DNA of 13,255 bases from Stramenopiles sp. TOSAG23-3. Its lineage: Eukaryota; Sar. Below the pieces are notes generated by a model, which worked only from the letters and a program-made list of their open reading frames with translations, had not been told where the DNA came from and ran no database searches. Below are positions 1-9,200 of this stretch, one piece after another. Within the stretch, counting starts at the first letter, position 1. Every line of letters begins with the position of its first letter. The position numbers and the translations under genes were made by a program. Location of the stretch: assembly GCA_900128585.1 (NCBI GenBank), contig LT642315.1, forward strand, positions 10,508-23,762, written 5' to 3'.

Positions 1-977
1 TATACATATACAGATGTAAGTGTACCTTCTGGGAATCCTAAACGGCTAGGCCGGTCAGCGATTTCCAGGACATATTCGTTATTTATTAAGCATTTAAAAT
101 TATGTCCAGTGTAAAGTTTTACTTCCCTCGTGTATACTAAAATCAAAACAAGAAAATTGGCTGTTAATTTAAGCAATTAAAATTAATGTACTGCGAAATG
201 AAATCTAGATTTAGACATTCTAGGTTTACATTCCTTGTATACTAAAATTAAAAAATCAAGAAAATTGGCTGTTATTTAAATAATTAAAATTTATGTACTG
301 CGAACTGAAATCTAGATTTAGACATTCTGGGTTTGCATTCCTTAATGAACTGCGAACTTATCTTTGCTCTTTTGGTCTTACGAATCAATACACCCTTGTC
401 ACTTAGTCTCGACTATCATTCTCAGGTGTACTCCATGCATGATCTGAATCGGTAAGTGGATTAGCGGAATAAGCCGCGGGGGAGGTGACCCCCATAAATT
501 GTAAGGCCATCTGCTTGGTTTCCTTCATCTGTATACTAAAATTTAAATGTGTATAATGCATTTTTTTAATTTTTTATATTTTTAGATGAACTGGGTTAGA
601 GGATACTATATAATTTGTTTTTTAATATAAAAAGGCTTTAAAACTAACCAACTTGTTATCAGAGTATCAATATACTATATATTTTGTTTTTCAATGTAAG
701 GAGGCATAATTCTTTCTAGATACCTGTACTTTTACTCGTAGTCATCATCCTGAGGGACCCAATCTCAGCGTTCCCCGAATCATCCCCCCAACCTGTATAA
801 TGTTTAGGTTGTAAAACAATATCAATGTCACTATCAACATCATCGACTTCCTCCTCTTTAGACGTTCAGTTATAGCAATCGGTTTCATGCCCAAACATTC
901 TTTGTATTTGTTTCATACACATTATTTATGAGTAGACTTATCAAAAACAGACCTCGATGTTCCTGATCCATTCGCAT
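1..977 (-). CDS. Candidate split gene, acidic N-terminus, partial at left edge, unrecognised
   Basis: This model rests on reading phase and splice signals only. Exon 1 is 977-953, starting at an ATG (a second in-frame ATG is at 971) and ending GAG|GTCTGT in phase 1. Exon 2 is 855-724, after TCTAAAG| and ending ACAG|GTATCT, also phase 1. Exon 3 is 136-1, after GATTTTAG|, and stays open to the window edge. All three join in one frame without a stop. The product starts MRMDQEHREEEVDDVDSDID, an acidic low-complexity region, followed by HYTGWGDDSG. Exon 3 gives a more globular stretch with KLYTGHNFKC, EYVLEIADRP and RLGFPEGTL. I do not recognise the family. Introns would be 97 and 587 nt. The start lies only about 60 nt beyond the CFAP58 stop, on the same strand, which is tight compared with other gaps here. 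The GTCTGT donor is weak, so exon 1 is the least certain part. Exons 2 and 3 look coding in their own right. Confidence 0.38.
131..342. repeat. Tandem duplication, unit about 105 bp, two copies
   Basis: Unit 1 runs about 131-235 and unit 2 about 236-342. Both contain TGTATACTAAAAT, AAGAAAATTGGCTGTTA, TACTGCGAA and TGAAATCTAGATTTAGACAT in the same order, with scattered substitutions and small indels. A third partial copy of the TACTGCGAACT part follows at 343-360, and another TGTATACTAAAAT lies at 531. Read on the minus strand, each unit places a T-rich tract and TTTTAG directly before TATACA, which looks like a 3' splice site. The unit adjoining position 136 would supply the acceptor of the left-edge gene. 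A related segment lies at 12875-12930. Confidence 0.8.
403..528 (-). other. Coding-like open block of 41 codons, unassigned
   Basis: On the minus strand an ATG at 528, directly preceded by GTATACAG (a possible splice acceptor), opens 41 codons to a TAA at 403. The segment is richer in GC than its AT-rich flanks and includes KQMALQFMGVTSPAAYSANP, which is not low-complexity. It lies inside the large intron of the left-edge gene model and its phase does not match the donor at 724, so it cannot simply be inserted there. It may be an alternative exon, a small separate gene or chance. No family is recognised. Confidence 0.22.
601..703. repeat. Two diverged direct copies of an AT-rich segment
   Basis: 601-636 and about 669-703 share the pattern ATACTATATA followed by TTTTGTTTTT, AATRTAA and a purine-rich end. 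Similar ATACTACATATAATTT copies occur near the other end of the window (13051-13103). The copies are short and AT-rich, so relatedness is likely but not proven. Confidence 0.45.
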
Positions 978-1038
978 TTTTATTTGAAAAAGTCGCAGTG
1001 CTCGTCTTGCCTGGCTTAATTTAGCTGAACGGTGTATT

Positions 1039-3540
1039 TTATAAGCTTTTATAACCCAGTTGCTGTCTGGCAAAGTAAGCTTGTTGTACATCTTGAAAAG
1101 AACTGTTTTGCGATTCGATATCATTTTTCAACGAAATTACTTGTGCTTTATACATTTCTAATTCCATTTTCATGGACTTCATTTGCCTCGTTTTTTCTTT
1201 CAAATTTTCACGGTACATCTTCAGTTGTTCGGATACTTCTGGCCCTGGTTGTCGCCCCAGAACATTTTTTAATTCAATGTACAACTTTTCTTTTTCCTGA
1301 ATCAGCATATCTTTTTTAATTGTTTCTTCCGATTTTTCAATCAGTTGCTTCTGCTGCTTTTGCATTTGCAAAATCAAATTCCATTTTTCTGGGTTGCTGC
1401 TTTCTAGATTCCGCCATCTGTGAACATTTATAGGACGAGATAATTCTTCCGACAAAAATTTGATTTTCATACGCTCTTGCGTAAGTTGCCCCTCCAGCAA
1501 TAGGACACTCTTTTTCATAGTATCCGTACTGGTAACTTCTGTTTTGCACTCCTTTAAATTTGTATTCAGGGAATTAAGTTCATCTTGAAGACCTATTAAA
1601 GTACTCGTAGTTTTGTTGTATTGCTTTTCACCACTCGAAAGAGTAGAGCGTAGCAGCTTGATGGAATCATATAACTTTTTCAGTTCCAAACTCCGTTTTG
1701 TTAGTTGTTTTCCTAATAGATTGGATTCACCAGCAACTGAATTCAGTTCTTTTCGTTGCCGCCCTCTCTCGTTCTCTGCTTCGTTTATGATTTTATTCAG
1801 TTTTGTGATTTCTGAAAACTGATTTGAAATAATTTGCCCAGAACTTGTCATTTGCTTCTTGACTTTGTTAACTTCATTTCGTAATACGTCTTTTTCCCGC
1901 TGTACTTTATGATGCTCAAAATGTTCTTTAACAAGATTATGGTCTTTAGTCATAATTTCTTCTTTCAATTGCTCGATGCGATTGTTCATTGTCTTAAACT
2001 TAGTTTTCATTTCAGAAATTTCAGCTTGATATTCAATCAAGTTTTTACTGTATATATTTCGATCTGAGCGTACCTGCTCGTACAAATTTTGCTGTTGTTT
2101 TAGTCGCGCATCAGACCCCGAAATTGTTTTATTGAGGTCTAAGATGTTTCCCTCTGCCATTTTTAAATTTTCCAGAGCAGAGTAATACAGTGTATTCGAT
2201 TTTCCACAAGCTATTTTGTAACGCCCCAGGTCGCTGTTGACCTTCAGTATATTTTCTTGCAATTGTCGGGCCTGAACAACGTAACCGCTTATTTCGGATT
2301 CCAGATTTCTTTGCGAGCCTTCTTGGATAAGAATCAAGGCAGACAGCTTGCTCGCTCTGTCGTCAGCAGATTGCGAATCTTTAGAAATGACATCTCGTTC
2401 TCGAAGCAAATCATCGACCTGTTTCCTATATTTTTCGTTCTGTGACTTGTAAGATAATAAATCTGCTTGTACAGCATCTCTGGCAACAACGATTGTGGAC
2501 CTTTGTACATCTGCTTCTTCTTTCTGAATGATATACATAGCACTTCTTTTCTCGGAGATAGCTATCATCTTTCGTATCCCTTTCAACTCTTTGCTGACTA
2601 TTTCTTGCTGGAAAGCGCACTCTGTGGTGTTTTTCCTCAGCTTGTCCATTCCCTCTAAAAAAATTTCATTTAGCTTTATTTGATCCTGCAATTTAACAGT
2701 AAGTCTGGAGGTCTTCGTTAAAATAAGCTCATAATCTTTCAAATATTTCTCCAGTTCTGCTTTGGCGAAACTCAGTTTTCCTTCGGTGATATTCATGTCT
2801 GCTTTTTCATCCCTGATTTGAAGCTTTTTATTCTTGAGGATAGATGCAAGTTTTGCACATTGAAGCTTTTTCGTTGATAGTGCTGTATCCAGCGCTGTCT
2901 TCACATTTTTTTGCGAAGCTGTTTCTTTCTTCAAGTCAATTACTCTAGATCGGAGGGTTTCTGTACTCTTCAAAAGCGTTGTTTTCTTCTCATCCTCGTT
3001 TTGTAAACGGAGGGTTAGCGCACCAACACTTGTTCGTGTCCGTGCTAGTACAGTATATTTCTCATCTAAGCTATTCTGCAAATCAGATTGGGCGGATATG
3101 AACCCGTTCAAGTTATTTTGTTGTTCTTTCGTCCATCCAGAGCCATTTTGCAACCCTGTTTTTAACACATCAATTTGGCCTTTTAAGCAGCTTATTTTTG
3201 TTTTTTTCTGGCTGTCTCTAGAATTTGACTCTGCCACAGCCTTCCACGTCCGATCAATATCAACTTGAAGTCGTTGCTTCCGCTCTTTCGTTGCATCGTC
3301 TTCCTCTTTCATCTCAATCATTTGTGTTCTTAACTTTGCTGTGTCACTTTCAAGTTCGTCTAGGCGTTTTAGGTATCTAATTTCACTGTTATGGACATTC
3401 TGGAACGAACGGTGAAGCTTAGAAAACTCAGAAAACACGTCAGATAAGTTTTCGCCTCGAGCCTCTAACTCCTTCAAGGTTTTCTCCATTTCATGATCAA
3501 GTGATAAATATTCATCAGCAGCAGATACTGTTGTTGCCAT
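1039..3540 (-). CDS. CFAP58: Cilia- and flagella-associated protein 58 (CFAP58/CCDC147 family)
   Basis: An 833-residue, almost entirely coiled-coil protein rich in K, E, Q and L with no membrane segment. The diagnostic part is near the C-terminus: RPINVHRWRNLE, then a QMQKQQKQLIEKSEE helix, QEKEKLYIELKNVLGRQPGP and SEQLKMYRENLKEKTRQMK. These are the conserved CFAP58 signature and place the protein firmly in that family. The N-terminus (EYLSLDHEMEKTLKELE, then EFSKLHRSFQNVH) also fits. Family members lie along axonemal microtubules and are needed for normal flagellar assembly and motility; loss in humans gives malformed sperm flagella. The start is well placed: GAGCCATGGC is a strong eukaryotic initiation context, and the frame is open to a TAA at 1039 without introns. 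It is about 40 residues shorter than vertebrate orthologues (about 870) and appears to lack their C-terminal tail, so a further 3' exon is possible. It diverges from the CCDC17-like gene. Confidence 0.95.
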   Translation of the reverse strand: MATTVSAADEYLSLDHEMEKTLKELEARGENLSDVFSEFSKLHRSFQNVHNSEIRYLKRLDELESDTAKLRTQMIEMKEEDDATKERKQRLQVDIDRTWKAVAESNSRDSQKKTKISCLKGQIDVLKTGLQNGSGWTKEQQNNLNGFISAQSDLQNSLDEKYTVLARTRTSVGALTLRLQNEDEKKTTLLKSTETLRSRVIDLKKETASQKNVKTALDTALSTKKLQCAKLASILKNKKLQIRDEKADMNITEGKLSFAKAELEKYLKDYELILTKTSRLTVKLQDQIKLNEIFLEGMDKLRKNTTECAFQQEIVSKELKGIRKMIAISEKRSAMYIIQKEEADVQRSTIVVARDAVQADLLSYKSQNEKYRKQVDDLLRERDVISKDSQSADDRASKLSALILIQEGSQRNLESEISGYVVQARQLQENILKVNSDLGRYKIACGKSNTLYYSALENLKMAEGNILDLNKTISGSDARLKQQQNLYEQVRSDRNIYSKNLIEYQAEISEMKTKFKTMNNRIEQLKEEIMTKDHNLVKEHFEHHKVQREKDVLRNEVNKVKKQMTSSGQIISNQFSEITKLNKIINEAENERGRQRKELNSVAGESNLLGKQLTKRSLELKKLYDSIKLLRSTLSSGEKQYNKTTSTLIGLQDELNSLNTNLKECKTEVTSTDTMKKSVLLLEGQLTQERMKIKFLSEELSRPINVHRWRNLESSNPEKWNLILQMQKQQKQLIEKSEETIKKDMLIQEKEKLYIELKNVLGRQPGPEVSEQLKMYRENLKEKTRQMKSMKMELEMYKAQVISLKNDIESQNSSFQDVQQAYFARQQLGYKSL

Positions 3541-4578
3541 GGCTCTATCATAAGTTGTTCTCTGAGAAGCGGTTATTGTTGAATTATTACTTCCACGTTG
3601 TTATATAAATATGACATTATGTTTAAGAATAGCCAGATTCCGACAGGTGCTTACAAATTGCAACGTAAAACCGAGCGAAAATCGTTGGGAGACATCATCA
3701 TTCAGCAGCAGCACTGTAGCAGTTTGTATTGGAGCTGTACAAGAAAACAGAAAGAAAAAAATAGCACGATCAGAGAATGGTACTTTCAACAAAATAGTTT
3801 ATAAGCAAAAACGGAATTCAAGGTTTTAATGCTACATCTATTCTACCGTAGTCCTCATTCCAATATTGTACGGGAAGCAGAGCAGGTAGTGTTCCCTGTG
3901 CAGGAAGAAACGGCCAAATTTGCGCTTGTTTGCACTGCTGCACTTCTTTCGGGTGCTGTGTCCATACTACAAAGCCTTTTGGAACCGACGAGCGGTTCCC
4001 ATTTTGCATGGCCGCTAATTGGCTCCTGCCAACACGAAATGGCTGTGTAATAAATTGTGCTTGTAACTTGTAACACTGAAAAGCTTCTATGAAAAAAAAT
4101 GTAAAAAACAATCAACGACGAGTAAAATATTTAATAGAGAAAATAAATAAAACCACCGCTATTCGCAGGTGGACTTCCTAATCAATAGTTTATGTCGTCT
4201 AATAGCTAATAAGTAGAAATAGGAAACAATATCAGATCACCTACTCAGAGACCGCGCACAGCAGTGATGTAGTTTACAAGGACATAACAGCTAGGCTTGA
4301 GTATATATCACCATCATCAAAGCGAGCAGAATTTTTTCTGAAGAAAATTACTTCAAAATACTACTACAACAATAAAAACCATTATTGAAGTCGTCTATTC
4401 GACGCGCGCGAATGAGCATCTTACAGTCTACAGGAGATACCCAAACTTGCGTGATATTTATGTCCTGGAAGAGAAGTAACTGCGGACTTTCCACCAAGAA
4501 ATACCAAGCCAAATGATTTGGCGATAAATTAATTTCAAGTTGAGTGTCTTAGATAAGCTCTTAAATAACAGTTGTAGA
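3541..4578. other. Divergent intergenic region between CFAP58 and the CCDC17-like gene
   Basis: About 1 kb separates the two start codons. A TATA-like TTATATAAAT lies at 3601-3610, about 60 nt upstream of the CFAP58 ATG, and could serve that gene. The stretch 3860-4050 is richer in GC and coding-like (see the candidate small gene). From 4060 to 4380 the sequence is AT-rich with AATAAA-like strings at 4052 and 4143. A CpG-rich near-palindrome, ATTCGACGCGCGCGAAT, lies at 4397-4413, roughly 170 nt upstream of the CCDC17-like start. I see no tRNA or other RNA gene. Confidence 0.6.
3611..4050 (+). CDS. Candidate small split gene with one hydrophobic segment, unrecognised
   Basis: Two plus-strand blocks may belong together. 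The first opens with an ATG at 3611 and gives MTLCLRIARFRQVLTNCNVK, which is rich in R and hydrophobic residues without acidic ones, like a mitochondrial presequence. The second follows a typical acceptor, TTCCCTGTGCAG| at about 3891-3902, and reads EETAKFALVCTAALLSGAVS, continuing through LEPTSGSHFAWPLIG to a TAA at 4048-4050. It contains a hydrophobic span of about 20 residues. Phase-0 donors in the first block, such as AAC|GTAAAA or GCT|GTACAA, would join the two in frame. A small membrane protein of mitochondria is one reading. Both strands are open across 3860-4050, so the strand is not proven, and the ATG is only 70 nt from the CFAP58 start. Confidence 0.27.
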
Positions 4579-6231
4579 ATGGAGTGTACAGAATGTTTTA
4601 TGAAATTTGATACGCCAGAACAGCTAAATAATCACAGAAAAAAATTTTGTCAAGAGAGTGATTGGTTTGACCCACTCATGATGAAAGCTACTTTAATGGC
4701 GGAACAAGATATAGAAAATGGCGACAGGAAGGCTTTATCATTCGATGAAGTCCGGCAGTACCTAAAAGTAAGGACAAAGGGCCTTGGTGATCCAAGTGTA
4801 GGAACACTAACGTTAGACGATATGCGAAATGGCTTTCTCAAGAACGAAAAAGATTTAGAAATTCTCCACTCTGACATCTCTAAACAGCGTGCTCTAGAAA
4901 AGAGTGAAGAAGTTCGCCAACTGAAGATCCGGCAGCAAAAGATGAGGGCTTTAAAAACACAAGAAGAAAGAGAGGTTCGTGACTTAATTGTTGAACTGGA
5001 GAAAAGAAAAGAACTAGAACTCAGGCAACGGTTGGAAAAAGAGATGGTCAAACGAGAGCTGCGAAGCTTAGACGCTGTGCAAATGAAGAGCTTAGAGCAC
5101 GAAAGAAAAGCCGAAATAGCTAAGCTTGCTCGTGAAAGGGGGGCATTAAAACATAGAGAAGATGATTTATTGGCGGAAGTAAAGAAGTTGGAAGATCGCA
5201 TGGCAGACCAAGAACTAAAATTTCGTACCCAACAGTCCGCAGTCGATGAATATTTTGAAAAACAAAATTTAGCAGGTAGAACGTCGACAAAACACGAAGA
5301 AATGCAATTAGCTCAGCATCGGGGTCAACGTGCAGCTCAACTGAAAGAGCAAAGGCAAAACCTTCTTGAAAAACGAAAGCAATTGCGGCAAAAGGCACTG
5401 CAAATGAACGTTGTTTTGACGCCAATGCCAGATGCTTCAGATGAGAAAGTTCAACACGCGCACAGAGAAGAACTCGAAAACATTGTTGATACAGTTCAAA
5501 AAAATATAGGAAAAGAACAAGCTCGCCTAAAGCAAATGAAAATTGATTTTCGGGCAAACGTAAGAAAAGATCAAGCCGATCAGAATGAAATTGAAGCGTC
5601 CTTGGGAAAATTATCCCAGAATCCTGATTCTCAGAAGGCAAGCACAAAGTTTAGCAATTACGCGACTGAAATCATGTCCGACTGGAGTTTACCAGATCAA
5701 ACCGTGAGTAATGACATAAATATTGCTGACACCATCAAAGTTCCACTTGAACCTCTGGTCGAAGGTTTGGGTAAGTTTATACGCCAAAATGATGTTCCCA
5801 ACGAATCTGGCGGAACAGATAAATTACTGAACAAAGCAGTGCGCGAAGAGGGGGGGCATATAACGTTTAGCCCTAGAGGTTTAGTGTCGCAACCTTCAAC
5901 AAGCAATCAGAATTCCCGGTCTGAATATAATCACACAAGTACGAAGAGCAAATCTGCAACATTAGCCGATTATCCGAGCAGTCACGGAAAGCCACAAAAC
6001 CATTTGTCACCTGACAAACGTGCTGGGGATGACACTCCAATCAAAAGTTTAGGTTCCCTGCACAAACGTGTCGATAACGGTTTCATTTCCTCGGATAATA
6101 TAGGCTTTGCGGAGGTAACTGGCCCCGCAAAATATAAAGTCCCTCCCAAAGATAAAATACATTCTAAGTATGGGCAGGAACCGTTATACTCTGGGGGGGG
6201 GGGGGGGGAAAAATGGAGCAATTGCGCTTAA
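4579..6231 (+). CDS. CCDC17: CCDC17-like protein, N-terminal part (zinc-finger-like knuckle and coiled coil), frame lost at poly-G
   Basis: The first ATG is at 4579 in good context (AGAATGG); the open frame upstream of it has no ATG. Residues 1-24 form a C2HC knuckle with C3, C6, H19 and C24 (CTECFMKFDTPEQLNNHRKKFC spans it), as at the N-terminus of CCDC17. About residues 90-330 are a long charged coiled coil rich in K, E, R and L. From about 350 the chain is polar and probably disordered. The frame is correct up to 6192, where 16 G residues follow and the frame then ends 13 codons later at 6229. The next frame continues the same protein, so the natural product is this part plus the following entry, about 1790 residues in all. 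CCDC17 is a little-studied protein of ciliated cells. The family assignment rests mainly on the downstream half. Confidence 0.8.
   Translation: MECTECFMKFDTPEQLNNHRKKFCQESDWFDPLMMKATLMAEQDIENGDRKALSFDEVRQYLKVRTKGLGDPSVGTLTLDDMRNGFLKNEKDLEILHSDISKQRALEKSEEVRQLKIRQQKMRALKTQEEREVRDLIVELEKRKELELRQRLEKEMVKRELRSLDAVQMKSLEHERKAEIAKLARERGALKHREDDLLAEVKKLEDRMADQELKFRTQQSAVDEYFEKQNLAGRTSTKHEEMQLAQHRGQRAAQLKEQRQNLLEKRKQLRQKALQMNVVLTPMPDASDEKVQHAHREELENIVDTVQKNIGKEQARLKQMKIDFRANVRKDQADQNEIEASLGKLSQNPDSQKASTKFSNYATEIMSDWSLPDQTVSNDINIADTIKVPLEPLVEGLGKFIRQNDVPNESGGTDKLLNKAVREEGGHITFSPRGLVSQPSTSNQNSRSEYNHTSTKSKSATLADYPSSHGKPQNHLSPDKRAGDDTPIKSLGSLHKRVDNGFISSDNIGFAEVTGPAKYKVPPKDKIHSKYGQEPLYSGGGGGEKWSNCA
6193..6208 (+). 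repeat. Run of 16 G that breaks the CCDC17-like reading frame
   Basis: Sixteen G follow CTCT and precede AAAAATGG. With 14 or 17 G the upstream frame would pass through glycines into the downstream frame without a stop. With 16 it ends at 6229. The downstream frame has its own stop at 6165, so the switch must occur between 6165 and 6231, and the G run is the only slippery sequence there. A miscounted homopolymer or an allele-length variant is the simplest explanation. Confidence 0.85.
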
Positions 6232-9200
6232 ATCAAGAGGCAAATAGAAGGATTCAAGATGAGATGGATTCGTTGATACGATCAAAAGATCAATCAAGGA
6301 AAAACATACAGCACCGTGAAATTAAGAATATAATGCACGATGTGTCACTTCAAATAACTGGGCTTGTTAACAACTCACCACAAAAGAAAGCGGCTACCCA
6401 TTTCATAACGCAAGACAACAATCGAATTGGTAACAGACCAAACTATGGGACAAATACGACAGAAGGGATGCTGAAAAGTTTGTCAATGCTCCCGAAAGAT
6501 AGTGAGCTATATCACATTCAACTAGAGCATATGTCGGAACTAAGTAGGATCAATTTTGAGATGGAACAATTAACCCAAGAGCAAAAACTCTTCGAACTAA
6601 AAAGTGATCTTGCAAAAAAGAAAAATGAACACAGTAAGGAACTGGAGCATGATGAATTTATGGCAGAAAAACGCCGCCAGTTGCGAGCTGCTCGGATTCA
6701 GCGCATTTTGGCGAAAGAAATGACTGGTAATGTTAAAGATAATCTACTTTCAACAGATTACGATCCAACTATGGGCTTCACAATATTTTTTGACTTCGCA
6801 TTGGACATTCCAAAAAGACACAAAAAGCTTCAATTGGTGTACTGCTTTGCTGTAGAAAAGGAACAGAAAACGAAGGTTCGGGCATTACCTGTTGCCGATT
6901 GTGAACCAGACTCTAATGGAAAATCCAACTGCATAATTGGAATGAGCAGGGACATTAAGAAAGTTCCGCCAATAAAAGGATCTCGTTGCGTCATAGAAAT
7001 ACAATCTGCTGACGAAGGAACCCGAAATGAGAGTGTTGGTTGGTGCGCTATTGAATTATTTTCAGCCGATGAATCGAATCATATGGCGATGCATCTTAAT
7101 GCAGGTTTGCATCGATTACCATTGCAACGTGGTCAAGTGGATTTTCACCTTCTAAGTAAGCAGAAACTCCCGACAACTTCGCATATTTCAATGTACGCGC
7201 GCTTATGCACTGCAATAGATACCGAAAGTTCAAAAAATATGTCTTTGGACCCTGTGCTAGTATGCCATAAGTATAGCTACCCTTCAAGCATATTGGATGT
7301 ACCGAAAGGTGTTGTACGTGGTCGCAGCGATCGTGAAAAGAGACCGGCAAGGCGCTCGAAAGCAAGTGCACGCGTTGAACAAAAAAACGCACTTACATCA
7401 AAAATAGACAACAAGGCGGACAGTAACAAGCACAGAAAATCGAAGAAAGATGTTCCCTCCAATGCAGATCCCTCCTCTTCCCAGTCAGAACAGAGTGTTG
7501 AGAACGTCAAACGACTGGTAGAAGTGAAAACCGAGGGAATAAGGGACTCCGAAATTATCAAAGACGTTGAAACTGTGACTGAACCAAAAAAGATTAAAGC
7601 AGTTGACGAATGGGAAAAGGGTATAGGGATACACATCCGTGCATTAGAAAATAGTTACCTCGGTGCGGAAGTTGTATCTTTTAAAGTTTTAGCAACAGTT
7701 TACAATCCCGAGTTTAAGCCGGCGTATGTAGATGACAAAAAGGTCTCAATCCATACTAACCAAAAGGAAATTTCTTATGATGATGACACAAAGCCCGACG
7801 GAGTTTTTAATTTTTCATCTACTCACGTTATTGATTCTTTGGGAGATATAGATGCATTTAACTCTTACGTTGTTTTCGATATATTCGACGAAGAAGACAA
7901 TCGAAGGTATTGGACCGCGACTAATATTGTGTATGATGATCAACTTCATAACACAATCGACAAAACTTTAAAAAGGCTGAAAATGTATGGCGGCGATGTG
8001 ATACTCCCGCCCGACAAGAAATTTCAGTTGAAGGAAGACAGCGCAGAACTTGTGGTTCAACTTTATGAGCCCTCCTCGCCTCCAAACATTCGATTGAAAG
8101 ATGCTGAAATTATGAAAGAGAAAATTGAATCCGTCCAGAAAATTTTGCCAGTCACAGAAGTTCACATGGAAAATGAGTGGTTCCTTGACGTGGACCGTGG
8201 CATTAATGACAACACCCCTCTTTTCAAGACCGGCGATGCATTTGACATTTATGTAGATGGTTTGCGATTTTTACCTGCCAGTTCGACCATAACAAAAGTA
8301 AACGTAACCTTATTAACAAAACATTTCGAAAAAATCAAAGCTTACGATGGCAAAGATGGAGAGAATCATCGGGAGGCGCTTGTTCATGTTACACAAGAAG
8401 TATACTCTCCCAAAGTTGACTTACGGATAGAATACAGGCAGAAACAATTTGATCAAACAGCGGCATTGTGTATTCGCGTTGACACTGTCGAAGAACTGTC
8501 TGGAAAATTGATGGTAGTCGGCTATTCGTATTTAAATATTTTTCGGAAGACAGGAATGAAGTCTGCGCCAGAATCGGGAACGGACGTTCAATACCATCTC
8601 AATGAAGGCTGCCACCAAATTCCCATTTACTTGGGTCCCCCAAAAAAATCGTCAACCCCGTGGGATATCAACAATTTGAAAAGATACCCTCGGATACCGT
8701 GCGCCTCTATATTGGTGAGATTAGTAAATGCCCCGAGGCATCCAGACACAAACAAAATATTAAGTGTGTATGATTCCGAGATTTCTTCCGAACAACATGA
8801 AGACTTGGGTCTTTACATACCTGCGCCGATGTATAAGCATATGGTTTACGACTCTGTCCTCTGTCGCCCAACACCAGAAGAGGATGATAACGCCGAAAAT
8901 ATAGCTTATAAGGAAAGGTATGATGAGCCCGACACATTTATGCCTGAGCGTGCGCACCTTGCAAAACGACCAGATTCTGCGCTTGATAATTGGGATTCTT
9001 CAACAGTTAACGACGCTTTTATAGAAGACTGGATTTCCAAACGTTTTGGTGACTGCAAACACACACAAAAAGTTATAGACCCCCGTGGTATTTTTCATTA
9101 TACACCCACCACAGGCTTCCATGTCCAGGTAAAGGGTGGCTGGAATTATAAGTTTCGTAATTCCAGTCTACTATCAAAGAAAGGCGAACTTACAATAGTC

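Noticed and set aside
131-342. CRISPR-like array
   Set aside because: There are only two full contiguous copies with no regular unique spacers, in eukaryotic DNA.
1039-1041. Stop codon reassignment, suggested by open sequence in the CFAP58 frame beyond its TAA
   Set aside because: Two TAA codons would need to be read through, while the long genes contain no internal TAA, TAG or TGA and use ordinary glutamine codons.
885-1124. Minus-strand 79-codon open frame overlapping the end of CFAP58
   Set aside because: Half of it is an out-of-frame reading of CFAP58. Only its ATG at 977 and the nine codons after it are used in the left-edge gene model.
3528-3545. GTTGCCATGGC resembles half of an RFX X-box, which controls many ciliary genes
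   Set aside because: It spans the CFAP58 start codon and its coding sequence, and the second half-site does not match.
4153-4172. CCACC/GGTGG hairpin as a possible RNA gene or terminator
   Set aside because: A 5-bp stem is expected by chance and no tRNA or snoRNA features surround it.
4650-5201. Minus-strand 183-codon open frame
   Set aside because: It is the antisense of a coiled coil rich in K, E and L codons, giving an S/F/R-rich shadow.
5120-5647. Minus-strand 175-codon open frame
   Set aside because: Antisense shadow of the same coiled coil, without recognisable domains.
6193-6215. Programmed -1 ribosomal frameshift to express the two halves of the CCDC17-like gene
   Set aside because: No defined slippery heptamer with a clear downstream pseudoknot is seen. 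A miscounted G tract is simpler, and the downstream part is essential family sequence rather than an optional extension.
7277-7636. Minus-strand 119-codon open frame
   Set aside because: Antisense of the serine- and lysine-rich linker of the CCDC17-like gene.
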